NCBI GenBank assembly: GCA_963555705.1
Contig: OY743181.1
Span: forward strand, 31,066,513 to 31,130,512
DNA from: Ligustrum vulgare
Lineage: Eukaryota; Streptophyta; Magnoliopsida; Lamiales; Oleaceae
Length of the DNA stretch: 64,000 nucleotides
Reading direction: 5' to 3'
Part shown: positions 34,422-45,224 of the stretch, piece after piece
Layout: every line of letters starts with the position of its first letter
Numbering within the stretch: position 1 is the first letter of the stretch
Translations under genes and position numbers: made by a program
Notes under the pieces: generated by a model
What the model saw: only the letters and a program-made list of their open reading frames with translations
Told to the model about the DNA's origin: nothing
Databases searched by the model: none

Positions 34422-35897
34422 ATGTCGCCAGTAGAAGAGTTGGAAGAGGTTCATGTCTCAGAAGGGAAGAGCTTCACAATTGGGAGAGAGCTCTCCAAAA
34501 TGATGAAGGAAGAGTTGTCACAATGCTTAAAGAAGAATATCGATGTATTTGCATGGAGTGCTGAAGATATGCCCGGGATAGATCCCGAGCTTGTCGAACA
34601 CAAGCTGAACTTCATGCCCGACAAGAAGCCCGTGAAACAGCGAAGAAGACAGTTTGCCACAGAAAGAAGGCAGATAATAAAAGAGGAAATAGATAAGCTC
34701 TTGAAAGCAGGATTCATCAAAGAGGTGAAGTATCCAGAGTGGCTAGCCAATGTGGTCTTGGTAAAGAAGCCAAATGGCAAGTGGCGAGTTTGTATAGACT
34801 CCACAGATTTGAATAGAGCATGTCCAAAAGACAGTTATCCTCTTCCCAGGATCGACAGGTTGGTGGATTCCACATCAGGATCCGAACGTTACAGTTTCTT
34901 AGACGCATTCTAGGGGTATCATCAGATTCGAATGGCACAGGAAGATCAGGAAAAAACTTCCTTCATGGCAGATGAAGGAATATACTGCTACAAGGTCATG
35001 CCATATGGGTTGAAGAATGCAGGAGCTACTTATCAAAGGTTGGTTAACATGGTCTTCTCCAGACACATCGGGCTTAATATTGAAGTCTACATTGATGATA
35101 TGGTCGTAAAAAGCTCAAGAAAGAAAGACCACATTGCTGACCTTGAGGACATATTCAGTACACTTAGAAAACATCGGATGAAACTAAATCCTGCAAAGTG
35201 CGCCTTCGGAGTAGGCTCGGGAAAGTTCTTGGGATTCATGATCACTCAGAGAGGTATTGAAGCTAATCCAGATAAAATTTCAGCCGTAGCATCCATGGAA
35301 CCTCCCCGAAACATCAGGGAAGTGCAGAAGTTAACAGGAAGAGTAGCAGCATTAGGTAGATTTATGTCAAGGGCAGCGGACAAGTGTTTCCCCTTCTTCA
35401 AAACTCTTCGAGGAAACAAAGACTTCAAGTGGGACGAGGAATGCGAGGTCTCCTTCAGAAAGTTGAAAGAATACTTGGGTACACCTCCGATACTGGTAAA
35501 GCCGAATCCAGGGGACAATTTGTTCTTATATCTAGCAATATCTGATCATGCTGTAAGCGCCGTTTTGGTTAAAGAGGAAGAGAAGACTCAAAAACCTATA
35601 TATTACGTCAGTAAGATGATGTTGGAAGCAGAAACCCGATATACATTGGCGGAACAGCTCGCACTTGCCTTAGTTACAGCAGCGAGAAAGTTAAGACCAT
35701 ACTTTCAAGCCCATGTCATAACCGTCCTCACAAATCAGCCCTTGAAGCAAATCTTACAGAAACCAGATGTATCCGGACGTCTACTCAAGTGGTCAATCGA
35801 ACTCGGGGAGTATGACATCGAGTACAAACCTCGACCTTCCATCAAACCACAGGTCTTGGCTGACTTTATTGCCGAACTCACTCCCAACAGGTCATGA
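34422..35897 (+). pseudogene. Tat-2 reverse transcriptase and RNase H
   Basis: Same frame as gag. DMPGIDPELVEHKLN, KLLKAGFIKEVKYPEWLANV, KWRVCIDSTDLNRACPKDSY, then TAG 34911-34913 (CAG expected in DAFQGYHQI). After the stop come VMPYGLKNAGATYQRLVNMV and the intact catalytic YIDDMVVKS (35088 onward). The linked RNase H has FLYLAISDHAVSAVLVKEEE, PIYYVSKMMLEAETRY and ITVLTNQPLKQILQKP; it is the degenerate RNase H typical of Tat. The frame ends at TGA near 35895 because of a one-base shift there. Confidence 0.92.
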
Positions 35898-36560
35898 CCA
35901 GGAAGAGACCACTTGGACCTTGCAAGTGGATGGACCATCAAATGCTGCGGGCTCGGGGGCCGGAATCATATTAAAGAAAGATGATGTCACAGTGGAAATT
36001 CAGTGTGCAATACGGTTTGACTTCCCAGCAACCAACAATGATGCAGAGTATGAGGCCATAATTGCTAGACTTCAAGTAGCTCAACATCTAGGGGTCGAGC
36101 ATGTCAAGGTCCTTAGTGATTCACAATTGGTGGTAGAACAAGTAAACGGCACTTTTGAAGCAAAAGAAGAGAAAATGTCATCTTATAGGATGATGGTCTT
36201 GGACTTGCAAAGAAAGTTCAAGTCTTGCTGCATAAACAAAATTCCGAGGTCCGCTAATCACAAAGCAGATGCGTTGTCAAGACTTACTTCTTCCAATCTA
36301 GACCACCTAGAAAGGACCGTGTTCGTACGAACTCTTCGTGAGCCTAGTATCGTACAACAACCCGAGGTCATGAATATTTCAGATGAAGAGCCCAGTTGGA
36401 TGGATCCGATAATTGAATATCTGACATCAGGAAAGTTGCCAGATGAAAAAGTAGAGGCCAGAAAAATCAAAGCAAGAGCCCCGAGATATACCTTACTGCA
36501 GAATACCTTGTTCCGCCGAAGCTTCACACTTCCTTATCTGCGATGCCTAACTCCAAAGGA
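35898..36560 (+). pseudogene. Tat-2 archaeal-type RNase H and linker
   Basis: Frame +1 relative to RT. WTLQVDGPSNAAGSGAGIIL (Asp), NNDAEYEAIIARLQVAQHLG (Glu), KVLSDSQLVVEQVNGTF (Asp) and NHKADALSRLTS give a full second RNase H with all catalytic acidic residues visible. The linker WMDPIIEYLTSGKLPDEK follows, before the integrase zinc finger. This second RNase H confirms the Tat lineage. Confidence 0.9.
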
Positions 36561-37625
36561 AGCAGCTCTTGCTATGGCCGAGGTTCATGAAGGAATTTGT
36601 GGAGGACACCAGGGAGCAAGAACTCTAGCATTGAAATTAATAAGATACGGCTACTACTGGCCGAACATGAAGAAAGACATCCTTAGTTATGTAAAAGCCT
36701 GTGACAAGTGCCAAAGATTCGCAGCCCGATTACATCAACCCGCAGAAGAACTATCCTCAATATTGTGCCCATACCCTTTCGCCCAATGGGGAATCGACAT
36801 ACTCGGACCTTTCCCTATAGCCCGGGGTTAGGTCAAGTTCTTGGCAATTGTAGTGGAATATTTCACTAAGTGGGTGGAAGCCGAACCGCTGGCCGTAATC
36901 ACAGAACAAAAGTTGGAAGCATTTGTGTGGAAATCAATAGTTTTCCATTTTGGTCTCCCCAAGACATTAATAACAGATAACGGGCGTCAATTTGAGTGCC
37001 AAGCCTTCAAGCAATTCTGCAAGAATCTGGGGATAGAAAACAGGTTGACCTCCGTTTCACACCCGCAGAGTAATGGGTTAGCTGAAATTACAAACAAACT
37101 CATCTTACAAGACTTGAAGACTCACCTTGGCAGTGCTAAGGGAGACTGGCCCGATCTTCTCCCAGAAGTACTTTGGACCAACCGAACCACGTTCAAAACA
37201 GCGATAGGGGAAACTCCGTTTATGCTCGCCTTCGGGATGGAGGCCGCTGTCCCCGTAGAAGTAACCATTCCAAGCTTCTGTACAATGACCACAGGGTCTC
37301 CCGACCACATCGAAGGACAGAGAGAAAGTCTGGATCTTCTAGAAGAAGTCAGGGAAAATGCATCATTAAGAATAGCATCTTACCAACAGGCCATGTCTAA
37401 GAAGTTCAATATTCGAGTAAAGAAAAGGGAATTCAGAATGGGAGATCTTGTCCTTCGCCGCAGTGAGGCTGCCGGTCATCAACCAGGGAAACTTGGGCCT
37501 ATTTGGGAAGGACCTTATGAAGTCATCCGAAAGGCGGGCAAGGGCTCATACAGCCTCCGCAGATGGATTCTAAACCTATTCCTCAGCCATGGAATGTGGA
37601 GAACTTGAAGCCGTACTACAAGTGA
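36561..37625 (+). pseudogene. Tat-2 integrase
   Basis: HHCC finger: EVHEGICGGHQGARTL, YVKACDKCQRFA. DDE core: WGIDILGPFPIARG, then TAG 36829-36831 (CAG expected), FTKWVEAEPLAVI, LITDNGRQFECQAF and SHPQSNGLAEITN with the Glu. C-terminus: GDLVLRRSEAAG, LGPIWEGPYEVI. A frame change near 37560 hides the true end PWNVENLKPYYK, which stops at TGA 37623-37625. Only one stop and one frameshift damage it. Confidence 0.9.
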
Positions 37626-37908
37626 TCATATTTCTATTGATATCAAGTCCTAGTAAGGTCGGGCCTGCGCGCCCATTTTTATTTTTGTTTTCGAACTTGC
37701 ACGTCCATCAGTGAAAATTATGGTCGGGTCTGCGTGCCCATTATTTTGTCTTTCAGTGTCAGGGACGGGTACTCTTTTTCCTTGTCCAGATTTTTTCCCA
37801 ATGGGTTTTTCTGAATAAGGTTTTAACGAGGCCCATCGTTCAGTCCCCTTTAATAAAAGTACTTCTTCCAAAGAATGAGCACTATAAAGATTAGATATCG
37901 GAATAATT

Positions 37909-38690
37909 TACAAGGTCATTCACATGAATTTACAAATTATTTCCCATCAAATAATTTACAATGTCTCATGGCAAGACTTTACAGATTATTCTTCCACGGA
38001 TAATTTACAAGGTCTCATGGTAAGGCGTTACAAATTATTTCCCATCAAATAATTTACAATGTCTCATGGCAAGACTTTACAAATTATTCTTCCACGGATA
38101 ATTTACAAGGTCTCATGGTAAGGCGTTACAAATTATTTCCCATCAAATAATTTACAAGGTCATTCACATGACTTTACAAATTATTTCCCATCGAATAATT
38201 TACAATGTCTCATGACAACACTTTACAAATTATTCTTCCACGGATAATTTACAATGTCTCATGGCAAGACTTTACAGATTATACTTCCACGGATAATTTA
38301 CAAGGTCTCATGGTAAGGCGTTACAAATTATTTCCCATCAAATAATTTACAATGTCTCATGGCAAGACTTTACAAATTATTCTTCCACGGATAATTTACA
38401 AGGTCTCAGGTAAGGCGTTACAAATTATTTCCCATCAAATAATTTACAAGGTCATTCACATGACTTTACAAATTATTTCCCATCGAATAATTTACAATGT
38501 CTCATGGCAAGACTTTACAAATTATTCTTCCACGGATAATTTACAAGGTCTCATGGTAAGGCGTTACAAATTATTTCCCATCAAATAATTTACAAGGTCA
38601 TTCGCAAGACTTTACAAATTATTCTTCCACGAATAATTTACCATGTCTCACGACCAGGCGTAACGAATTACTTCCAAACAAGAAATTCCA
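37909..38690. repeat. Higher-order tandem repeat array in the Tat-2 3' UTR
   Basis: About 16 monomers of 47-50 bp, each beginning AATAATTTACAA or ATAATTTACAA. Three variants recur: A (GGTCATTCACATGACTTTAC), B (TGTCTCATGGCAAGACTTTA) and C (GGTCTCATGGTAAGGCGTTA). Reading order is A B C B C, A B B C B C, A B C, A, plus a diverged last unit, so the array has a five- to six-monomer higher-order period of about 245-295 bp. It is AT-rich with no coding frame. Confidence 0.92.
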
Positions 38691-39137
38691 AGTTAAGAAA
38701 GGTCGGGGTAGCTCGGGCTCTCATTGACCGACCCTTGTGAAAACTACGTCAATTTTAAGCTATGAGCACGACCCCTTCCTAGCAAATTTATCCTAAAAAG
38801 ATCGGCGTAACCTGACCTTATTAGACAACTGTTGTTATTTTTTCAAGTAATTAGCACGACTATTCTTCGTAAAAATGATATAAAGGATCGTCACGCCCGG
38901 TCTCTCTAAATGCTATCAATCATAAATTTTGATCGTATAGTTGAGAGCTCGTTCACATCCCGATCATCTATAAAAATGGATTGAGCACTTAAAGTGACTA
39001 TTCACATATCATTGAAACACAAGTAAAAGGTGCGAGCATTGACAAAAAATAAACATTCATTCATGGAGAATTACAAGCTATCCTCAGGGCATACCCCGGG
39101 TTGTATACATTAAAAAAAAGAGGGTACAAAAATGCCT
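38691..39137. other. Tat-2 3' UTR segment
   Basis: Non-coding sequence between the tandem array and the end of the antisense gene, with GGTCGGGG/CGACCC words like those in the LTR. No frame supported. Confidence 0.5.
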
Positions 39138-41056
39138 TCAAGGCTCGGGCTCACTCCAGATCTCATCATCACCCACCACTTCACAGTCCTCGTCCTCGTC
39201 ATCAAAAGGGGAGAGATCAAGCTCGTCGGCGCCCAAAGGAAATTCTGCCAATGGGCTCGTATCAAGGTCGGGTGCCTTTAGAAGGAACCAAACTCGAGCT
39301 TGTTTGATTGCTTGAGTGTACGATTCAAGGGCGTAATTTCCTAGAGCAAGCTTATACTCTTTGGACCCCTTGAATTCTTCAACTACTAGTGCCCGGGTTT
39401 GGAGCTCCCCCTCACGAGCCAGCTTGAGCTCTTCCTACAAGCGTTTACTGTGGTCACGGGCTGATTCCCGCTCTTGGACAGCCGCCTCAAGCTCGAGTTT
39501 CACCTTCTTGAGCTCTTCCTCGGCAGCGTTAGCCCGGGTTGCTTCATATTGGACGGAGTGAACCAACTGGCTGGCGGTCTCTCCCCGTTCAATACTTTGA
39601 TTCGCAACACCTCGGGTAATGTTGAGCATCTGGAAATCGAGAAAATAAGTTAGAATAAAACTTAGTTGAACGAAAGCTAAGTAGTAGAAGGACACCCCAA
39701 GCCATACCTGAAGTGCTGCGCTCATTATATGTTCCACTCCTCGTTCTAACCCGATCTCGTATTGATACTTCTTTACAAGATCAGGGTGGAGGGAATCTTG
39801 GAGCTTCTTCCGGCAGTCTGCCAGGGAAGGGTTCTCGGCCTCAAGCTCCGAGTCAGAGGGCGGGGGTGCCCGACCACTTTGCTGCCGTTCCACCCTGGCA
39901 TGGGGAACTTCAGCAGCCATGTTAGAAGATTGGCCCGGGCCTGAAGCGGAAGCTCTTGATTTCTTTTGAGGCCATCGTCGAGTCACCCCGTCCACGGTCC
40001 TTTTGTTCCGAGCCACTTGGGCCTTATTCATAGCAGCCTCCTTTAGAGCCTCAGAGTCAAAAGCCATCCCTGAAACAAAAAACACACGTCAGGTTAGTTA
40101 GGTCTCCTATAAATAAGACAAACCAAGAATACAAGTAGAAGTGTTGTTTTTACGTCGAACCCTACCGGGATGGAGACCAAGGCCAGCTATATCAAGGATG
40201 TCATTATTCACAAGGTCATTGGCCTCCTCGGCCAATAGACCAAAGTCGCACACCCTTACAGCATCTGCCATAAGTTCGGTGATGGCATCCTCACTTAGGT
40301 TCCCCATCCTATTGAAGCTATCTACGTCGGGTTTCCTAAAGGTCGGCCAAAAAATGTGGTCCCCTTCTCTTGGCTTAATAAAGAAAAAATTTTCTTTCTA
40401 GTACTTGATGGAGGATGGAACCCATGGAGCTTCAAATCTACCCTTCCCGCACAGGTAAACAAAGGAATTACATCGGGGAAGAAACTTGAGTTCCAAAAGA
40501 CATTTACAAAGGTTGACAGTAGGTTCTATTCCTAAACTCCTACACAGAATAAAAAAGTATACAAGGATCATCCACCCATTTGGAGCGAGCTGACCCGGAA
40601 ATATGCCCGCTGTAAGCAAGAAGTCAACAAAAAAATAATGGAGTGGGAATCGAAGCCCGGCCATTAACGCCTCGTGAAAGACTACTATTTCCCCCTCCCG
40701 GCAATGATAAGGGTACTCATCTCTATCAGGAACCCTTTCCGTGTACCTACCCACCAGGTTATATCTCCTCATATCTACCTCGATCATGTGTTCTTTCATT
40801 TTGTTGAAAAATGTAGGAAATTCTAGGTCGGCCTCTCTCGGATCTCTATCTACCCCGGGATCATTTTCCGCTTCCTCTTCATTTTCCGACTCATTATCCT
40901 GAGGACTGGTCGAGGCTTAATAGAAACCTAGAGGCTCGACCTCTAACGGTTCGTCTAAGTTTTCTATTTCCCTAAGGTCGCTCACAGGAACCCGCCAGCC
41001 ATTACGTTAATAAATAACAAAAACAGAAAGAGAGGTCGGGTTAAGTCAAGCTTACC
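39138..41056 (-). pseudogene. Antisense, intron-containing gene of Tat-2 (gypsy-type 'putative transposase' family)
   Basis: Opposite to gag-pol, between the tandem array and the 3' LTR. The conserved block FPLHYFFVDFLLTAGIFPGQ with GWMILVYFFILCRSLGIEP (about 40520-40680) resembles the Pfam 'putative gypsy-type transposase' family found in plant Tat elements. Exons are joined by two introns with GT/AG ends: 40070-40165 (96 bp, donor GTAGGG, acceptor TTTCAG) and 39630-39707 (78 bp, donor GTATGG, acceptor TTCCAG). Both splices keep frame. The C-terminal exon is a coiled coil (NAAEEELKKVKLELEAAVQE) and ends in an acidic tail at TGA 39138-39140. In-frame stops at about 40918, 40398 and 39435 are each CAA or CAG changed to TAA or TAG. 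The first exon (to 41056, donor GTAAGC at 41055) is tentative. Function unknown. Confidence 0.75.
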
Positions 41057-41328
41057 TAAATACTAAGAGGATATTGTTGGAGTAGACGTGATAACCCGAG
41101 GAGTTCTTTGATCGCTATTTTTCACAAAGTAAGATGAATGAGGCTATGGGGACCACATATATATAGGCAAAATAGGCGGGAAAATTTTCAAAATCCGAAA
41201 GTTATTTTTTCTGCCACGTGTCAACATCATAGGAAATTCTTTTATGACTAAAGCAATAAATATGATGAGTTGGCAAATTTAATATAACAGCTGTCATGCG
41301 CCCAGAAATCTTGTCCCGATCTCTGATG

Positions 41329-41340
41329 CACGGGGGCCAA
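41329..41340 (+). other. Polypurine tract of Tat-2
   Basis: CACGGGGGCCAA just before the 3' LTR. Confidence 0.75.
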
Positions 41341-42027
41341 TGATCGGAATTATTTTCCTACTCCCTAAATTTACAGAGAATTCCATGACCCGACCTATTG
41401 AGATCGTGGTCTTCCTTTGACCGACCTATTACTGAGAGCTCCATGGTTTGTATATGGCCGACCTCTTTGCTGTTCAACAATAACCAATGTCGCCTCATTA
41501 AAATACCCGGTCTCATAAAGGTCGGGGTCATCCCGATCTACTTCATTTTGGCAATTGAAGATAAGATCGTTCTTTACCGACCTACGGCCCGTATTTGAAG
41601 GCTTCCCAATCTTTTTCATCACTGGGCCTCGTTAGTGGGCCATATACTTGAGCATCACGACAATACGTGATCCACAAGGAAACCCTTTACAAAAAGGAAA
41701 CTGAATCCTTGTAAGTATGGAATTCTTCTTAAAAGGTAAGTTTATGACAAAAGGACTCCTTCCTTAAATAAAGGAAGTTATGGGCTTTTTCAGCCCTATA
41801 AATACAGTTCTTTTCTTATCAAATTATTCATTCACAATTCTTTACGTTTCTCTAGTTAAATATTCTCTCTACCTTTTTCCAGAAAACTAATTCTCACACC
41901 GGATGGGCGACGGGGAGTTTCCTCCTCGCCTTTTTTGCAGGTCATCCCAGGCGAGTTCATCATCTTTTCCAGCAATCAATTGTCATCAGATTCTGCCACG
42001 TCAAGGTTAGGATTTTTGACAGCATCA
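41341..42027 (+). repeat. 3' LTR of Tat-2
   Basis: 687 bp, near-identical to 31658-32343. Differences include ACGG/ACAG, GTCGG/GTTTG, a TATTC/ACAATTC indel near 41835 and CCTGAGG/CCGGATG near 41900. Confidence 0.95.
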
Positions 42028-42032
42028 CCGAC
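42028..42032. repeat. Target-site duplication of Tat-2 (right)
   Basis: CCGAC, identical to 31653-31657. Confidence 0.93.
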
Positions 42033-43990
42033 TAAACGTATCGATACTTGAAGCGTGAAAATGAACATGTATCGATACATGTTCATGGAGTATTGATACA
42101 ACCTGTAAGCAGAATATACAGAACCTCTTTTGGGCATTTCTGGATTGAGGTGAGTGGAATACATTATTTGTTTACTTGATACAAGTTAAATATATAGTCT
42201 TATTATAAGTGTACCGCGTTTCTCTTTAATATGATTGTTATATCATTATCGTGACGATACTATTTATTTATTCACTTACGAAACATAAAATAATGATAAC
42301 TTGATCTTGACCATTCTTGATATATCATCATCTATGTGATCGAGTTATAAGCGTCTCTATTTAATTGTTATATCATCATTATTAATATCTTTGATTAAGT
42401 AGATTATCCTTTTTATCATGACTTTAATATTATGTATCGATGCATTATTAGTAAAAGATTAATATTATGTATCGACACGTTACTTGTAAAAGATTAACAT
42501 ATGTATCAATACATAAAAGTTTTAAGAAGTTTATGTTCTTTGTTAGGTGTCGGTACATTTTCAATGTATCGATGCATTATATTATGTATCGATACATGAT
42601 ATATTTTAAAATTTTAAATTTGAATTATTTGAATAGTATGATATATTTGAATAATCTTTATTCAAGCTTTTTATAGAAATTGTGGATAATACTTGTATTT
42701 GATATAATACTTGTACTTGTTTTATATGATGTAGTACTCATACTTGATAATGTGATCTTAAATGATACTTCGTTATACATTTAAAGTTATTACACTGCAT
42801 TAAAAGGATTTTCATGGTTTTCTTTATGCAATACATAGAAATGAACTTCTTGCATGATATTTCAGCCATACTCTATCCCACTTGTTAACACGCTTATGGT
42901 GCTTGTCTTGATATACACGGAGTTCAGTAATTGGATCACGACGTGGTTATGCTTGTTAATGAATTTTAGGGATCTCGACTCCCTATTTGAAACCTGTGAT
43001 ATAGAAATCACGCTTGTAAAAAAATTCTTGGAATAAACTCCACGTTTAAACTCGAGGTTACATTCCCTGTTTGTGTGCGCGCTCGGGATAATTGTTGATT
43101 TGTAATATGGGCCCCATTAAAAAACATGTTTTCTTGAAAATACATGTATTGACATTAATCTTGAATATCTTGCACTAGATTTAGATACTTGAATATCTTG
43201 CACTGGACTGGAATACTTGAAAATCTTGACTTGGATACTTGAATATCTTACATTGAACTTGAATATGTTGTATCGGTCTTGTCTTGTCTTGATTATGTGA
43301 CTTGAATATTGGAATTTACTGATTTAAATATATGAGACATGATCTTAAATATATGAAGTATGACTTGACTAGATCATATGAATTTGACTTGATTTAAAAA
43401 TATGAAATTGACTTGATTAGACTGAATAAAACTTGAAATACATATAATATAAAATGACTTGATTTGGGACTGGACTTGATTTGGATATATATGGTTTGAA
43501 GTGAATATAGAATTCGACTTGAACTTGACGCGACTTGAATATGATTTGACGTGAAAATACGACTTGACATAAATATAGGCTTGACTGGTTTAATAAGTAA
43601 AACTTGCATAAATCTTGAATATGTGAGGTTAACTTGTTTACGTGTAATAACACATGTGCACCATACTTCACTCACTGGGCAAGTGTATGCTTATTCAACA
43701 ATATTTGACATTTCAGGTAATGATAAAAATGAAAAAGGAATTGTCGCGGATCTTCAAACAAATAAGGTCTTGTGTTTGAACTGCCAAACTCGCCATTTTA
43801 TTATTGTTATTGTTGAACTAAAAGATTTTTAAAGCAAAGATCTTATATTAATGTTTTATTGTTACTTTTTAAATTAATGATTTTATTTTAAAATAAAGTG
43901 ATTTTGAAATCTCAGTCAAGTAACGACGTTTATGTCACCAACTTATGAAAAGTGGGATAAAAGTATTTCCGCAAATTCTCGTGTGTCATA
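42033..43990 (+). repeat. Tekay-like LTR, right part
   Basis: Continuation of 30697-31657. It holds a cluster of ATGTATCGATACAT-type words (42036-42600), then many CTTGA-rich words (43140-43600) and an ACTCACTGGGCAAGTG region, as in other chromovirus LTRs. It ends GTGTGTCATA at 43990, followed by a degraded initiator-Met primer site. Elements of the body (gag, pol) are absent. Confidence 0.65.
42061..42086. repeat. 26-bp perfect palindrome in the Tekay-like LTR
   Basis: Two 13-base arms, ATGAACATGTATC and its exact complement, without spacer. The core TGTATCGATACA recurs several times nearby. Confidence 0.9.
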
Positions 43991-43993
43991 AGT

Positions 43994-44006
43994 TGGCATT
44001 AGAATT
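43994..44006 (+). other. Degraded primer-binding site of the truncated Tekay-like element
   Basis: TGGCATTAGAATT compared with TGGTATCAGAGC: eight of the first twelve match. It directly follows the LTR end at 43990, so this LTR was a 5' LTR. Confidence 0.45.
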
Positions 44007-44009
44007 TGA

Positions 44010-44386
44010 AAATAAATAAAAATTTGACCGTGCGCCACAGTGTAACTTTCTCGGTTTGCTCTAATCTCATCCAAATTCAATTTTTAACACTCATAATTGT
44101 CTAATTTAATGGCCAAGATAGGTACAAATGCTCTATAGTCCTTGTTTGAGTCTCATTAACATAACTTATTATTTATGAACTTATTTTCAACTCCATATTT
44201 TTATCAATAAAAAAACTTGCTCATAAATTCGATTTTTTCTTAATTTTTAATCACACATTATCCAAAAATTGTTATTACAAAACTCAATTTTTCTAAAAAA
44301 ATAAAAATAAATAATAATAATAATAAAATAATTCAAAGAGGACATAATTAAGCCTCTGTTATTTTTGTTTATAAAAAAAGAATTTA
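44010..44386. other. Intergenic AT-rich DNA
   Basis: No frame or repeat structure recognised, apart from an (AATAAT)n run near 44310. Confidence 0.5.
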
Positions 44387-44924
44387 AGCTGTGTTTGATA
44401 GAAAAGATGGAAAATAGATGGTAGGAAAATATTTTCCATGAATTGATTTGTCTGGAAATTATTTTCCTGGAAAATGTTAATTGGAAGTGCTTGATTAGAT
44501 TAATTTTCCAGGTGAAAGAGTTGGAGATTTTCCTAATTTTGTTATTTGATTGATATTATTTTCCGTGGAAAATAATCAAAATTTAACTATTTTAATAAAA
44601 AAAATTTAATTTTTCACTTATTTATACTTGATAATAATAATGTTAATTTTTGAAAAAAAAAAAAATAAGTCAATTAACAACAACAAAAATGATCAAATGT
44701 GACGCAAAAGAATTTTCCACCTTAGGTGGAAAATGTTTTCTCAGCAAATAGGTAAGAAAATATTTTCAAGGAAAATGCGGTAGTTGTGCTTTAAATGGTT
44801 ATACATAAGAAAATATTTTTCAAGACAAATTTTTTCAATCAAACACCAAACAAATGTAAAAGTTGGAAAATATTTTCCATGACTTGACATTTTTCTAGCA
44901 AATATACATGTATCAAACACAGCC
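44387..44924. mobile_element. Tourist-like MITE
   Basis: Terminal inverted repeats AGCTGTGTTTGATA (left) and GGCTGTGTTTGATA (right, inverted), flanked by TTA at 44384-44386 and 44925-44927. It is 538 bp and AT-rich, with repeated GGAAAATATTTTCC words, and no coding. Same family as the element at 1-877. Confidence 0.8.
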
Positions 44925-45072
44925 TTAATATTTTTAAGGTGAAGTGTTTGAAAAAATATGTATGATTAAAAAGAATTGAAAAAAGATATTATTTATAAAG
45001 TTATTTTTACCAATCGTACTTTTTTTTTGTATAAAGCAAATCCTGAATTTGGCCGTATATACCCATCGTGCA

Positions 45073-45080
45073 TATAAGTA
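45073..45080 (+). promoter_or_regulatory. Probable TATA box of the bHLH gene
   Basis: TATAAGTA, about 150 bp before the start codon. An alternative, TATATACC, lies at 45055-45062. Confidence 0.4.
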
Positions 45081-45224
45081 GGTTGTAGCCCGACGCCTTT
45101 TCAACATCTGAGAAAAGTGAAATGAAAGGCTGAGAACCACGCTGTAAAGTTCATTTTGGGAGAATTAAAAAAATAATTCCACTTGTATTTCTCAAATTCA
45201 TACTCTGAGTCTGAGAGAGTGAAT

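Larger units (their letters stand above)
31658..42027 (+). mobile_element. Tat-2: nearly complete Tat-lineage Ty3/gypsy element
   Basis: A 10.4 kb element with 686- and 687-bp LTRs, perfect CCGAC duplications, primer site TGGCGCCGTCTGTGGGAA, one long gag-pol frame, a tandem array in the 3' UTR, an antisense intron-bearing gene, a purine tract, and the 3' LTR. By eye the LTRs differ at about 16-17 sites (roughly 2.4%, mostly transitions). It is the youngest large insertion in the window. Gag-pol is inactivated by six or more stops and two frameshifts. Confidence 0.95.

Noticed and set aside
38352..38588. 78-codon frame with repeated LQII..RIIYKVS units
   Set aside because: Translation of the 48-bp tandem monomers; no independent evidence of coding.
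37909..38690. CRISPR-like array
   Set aside because: Units are contiguous tandem monomers without unique spacers, in a plant retrotransposon.
39361..39561. Ser-rich plus-strand frame (also 39713-39944)
   Set aside because: Complement of the antisense-gene exons, which have domain and splice evidence.
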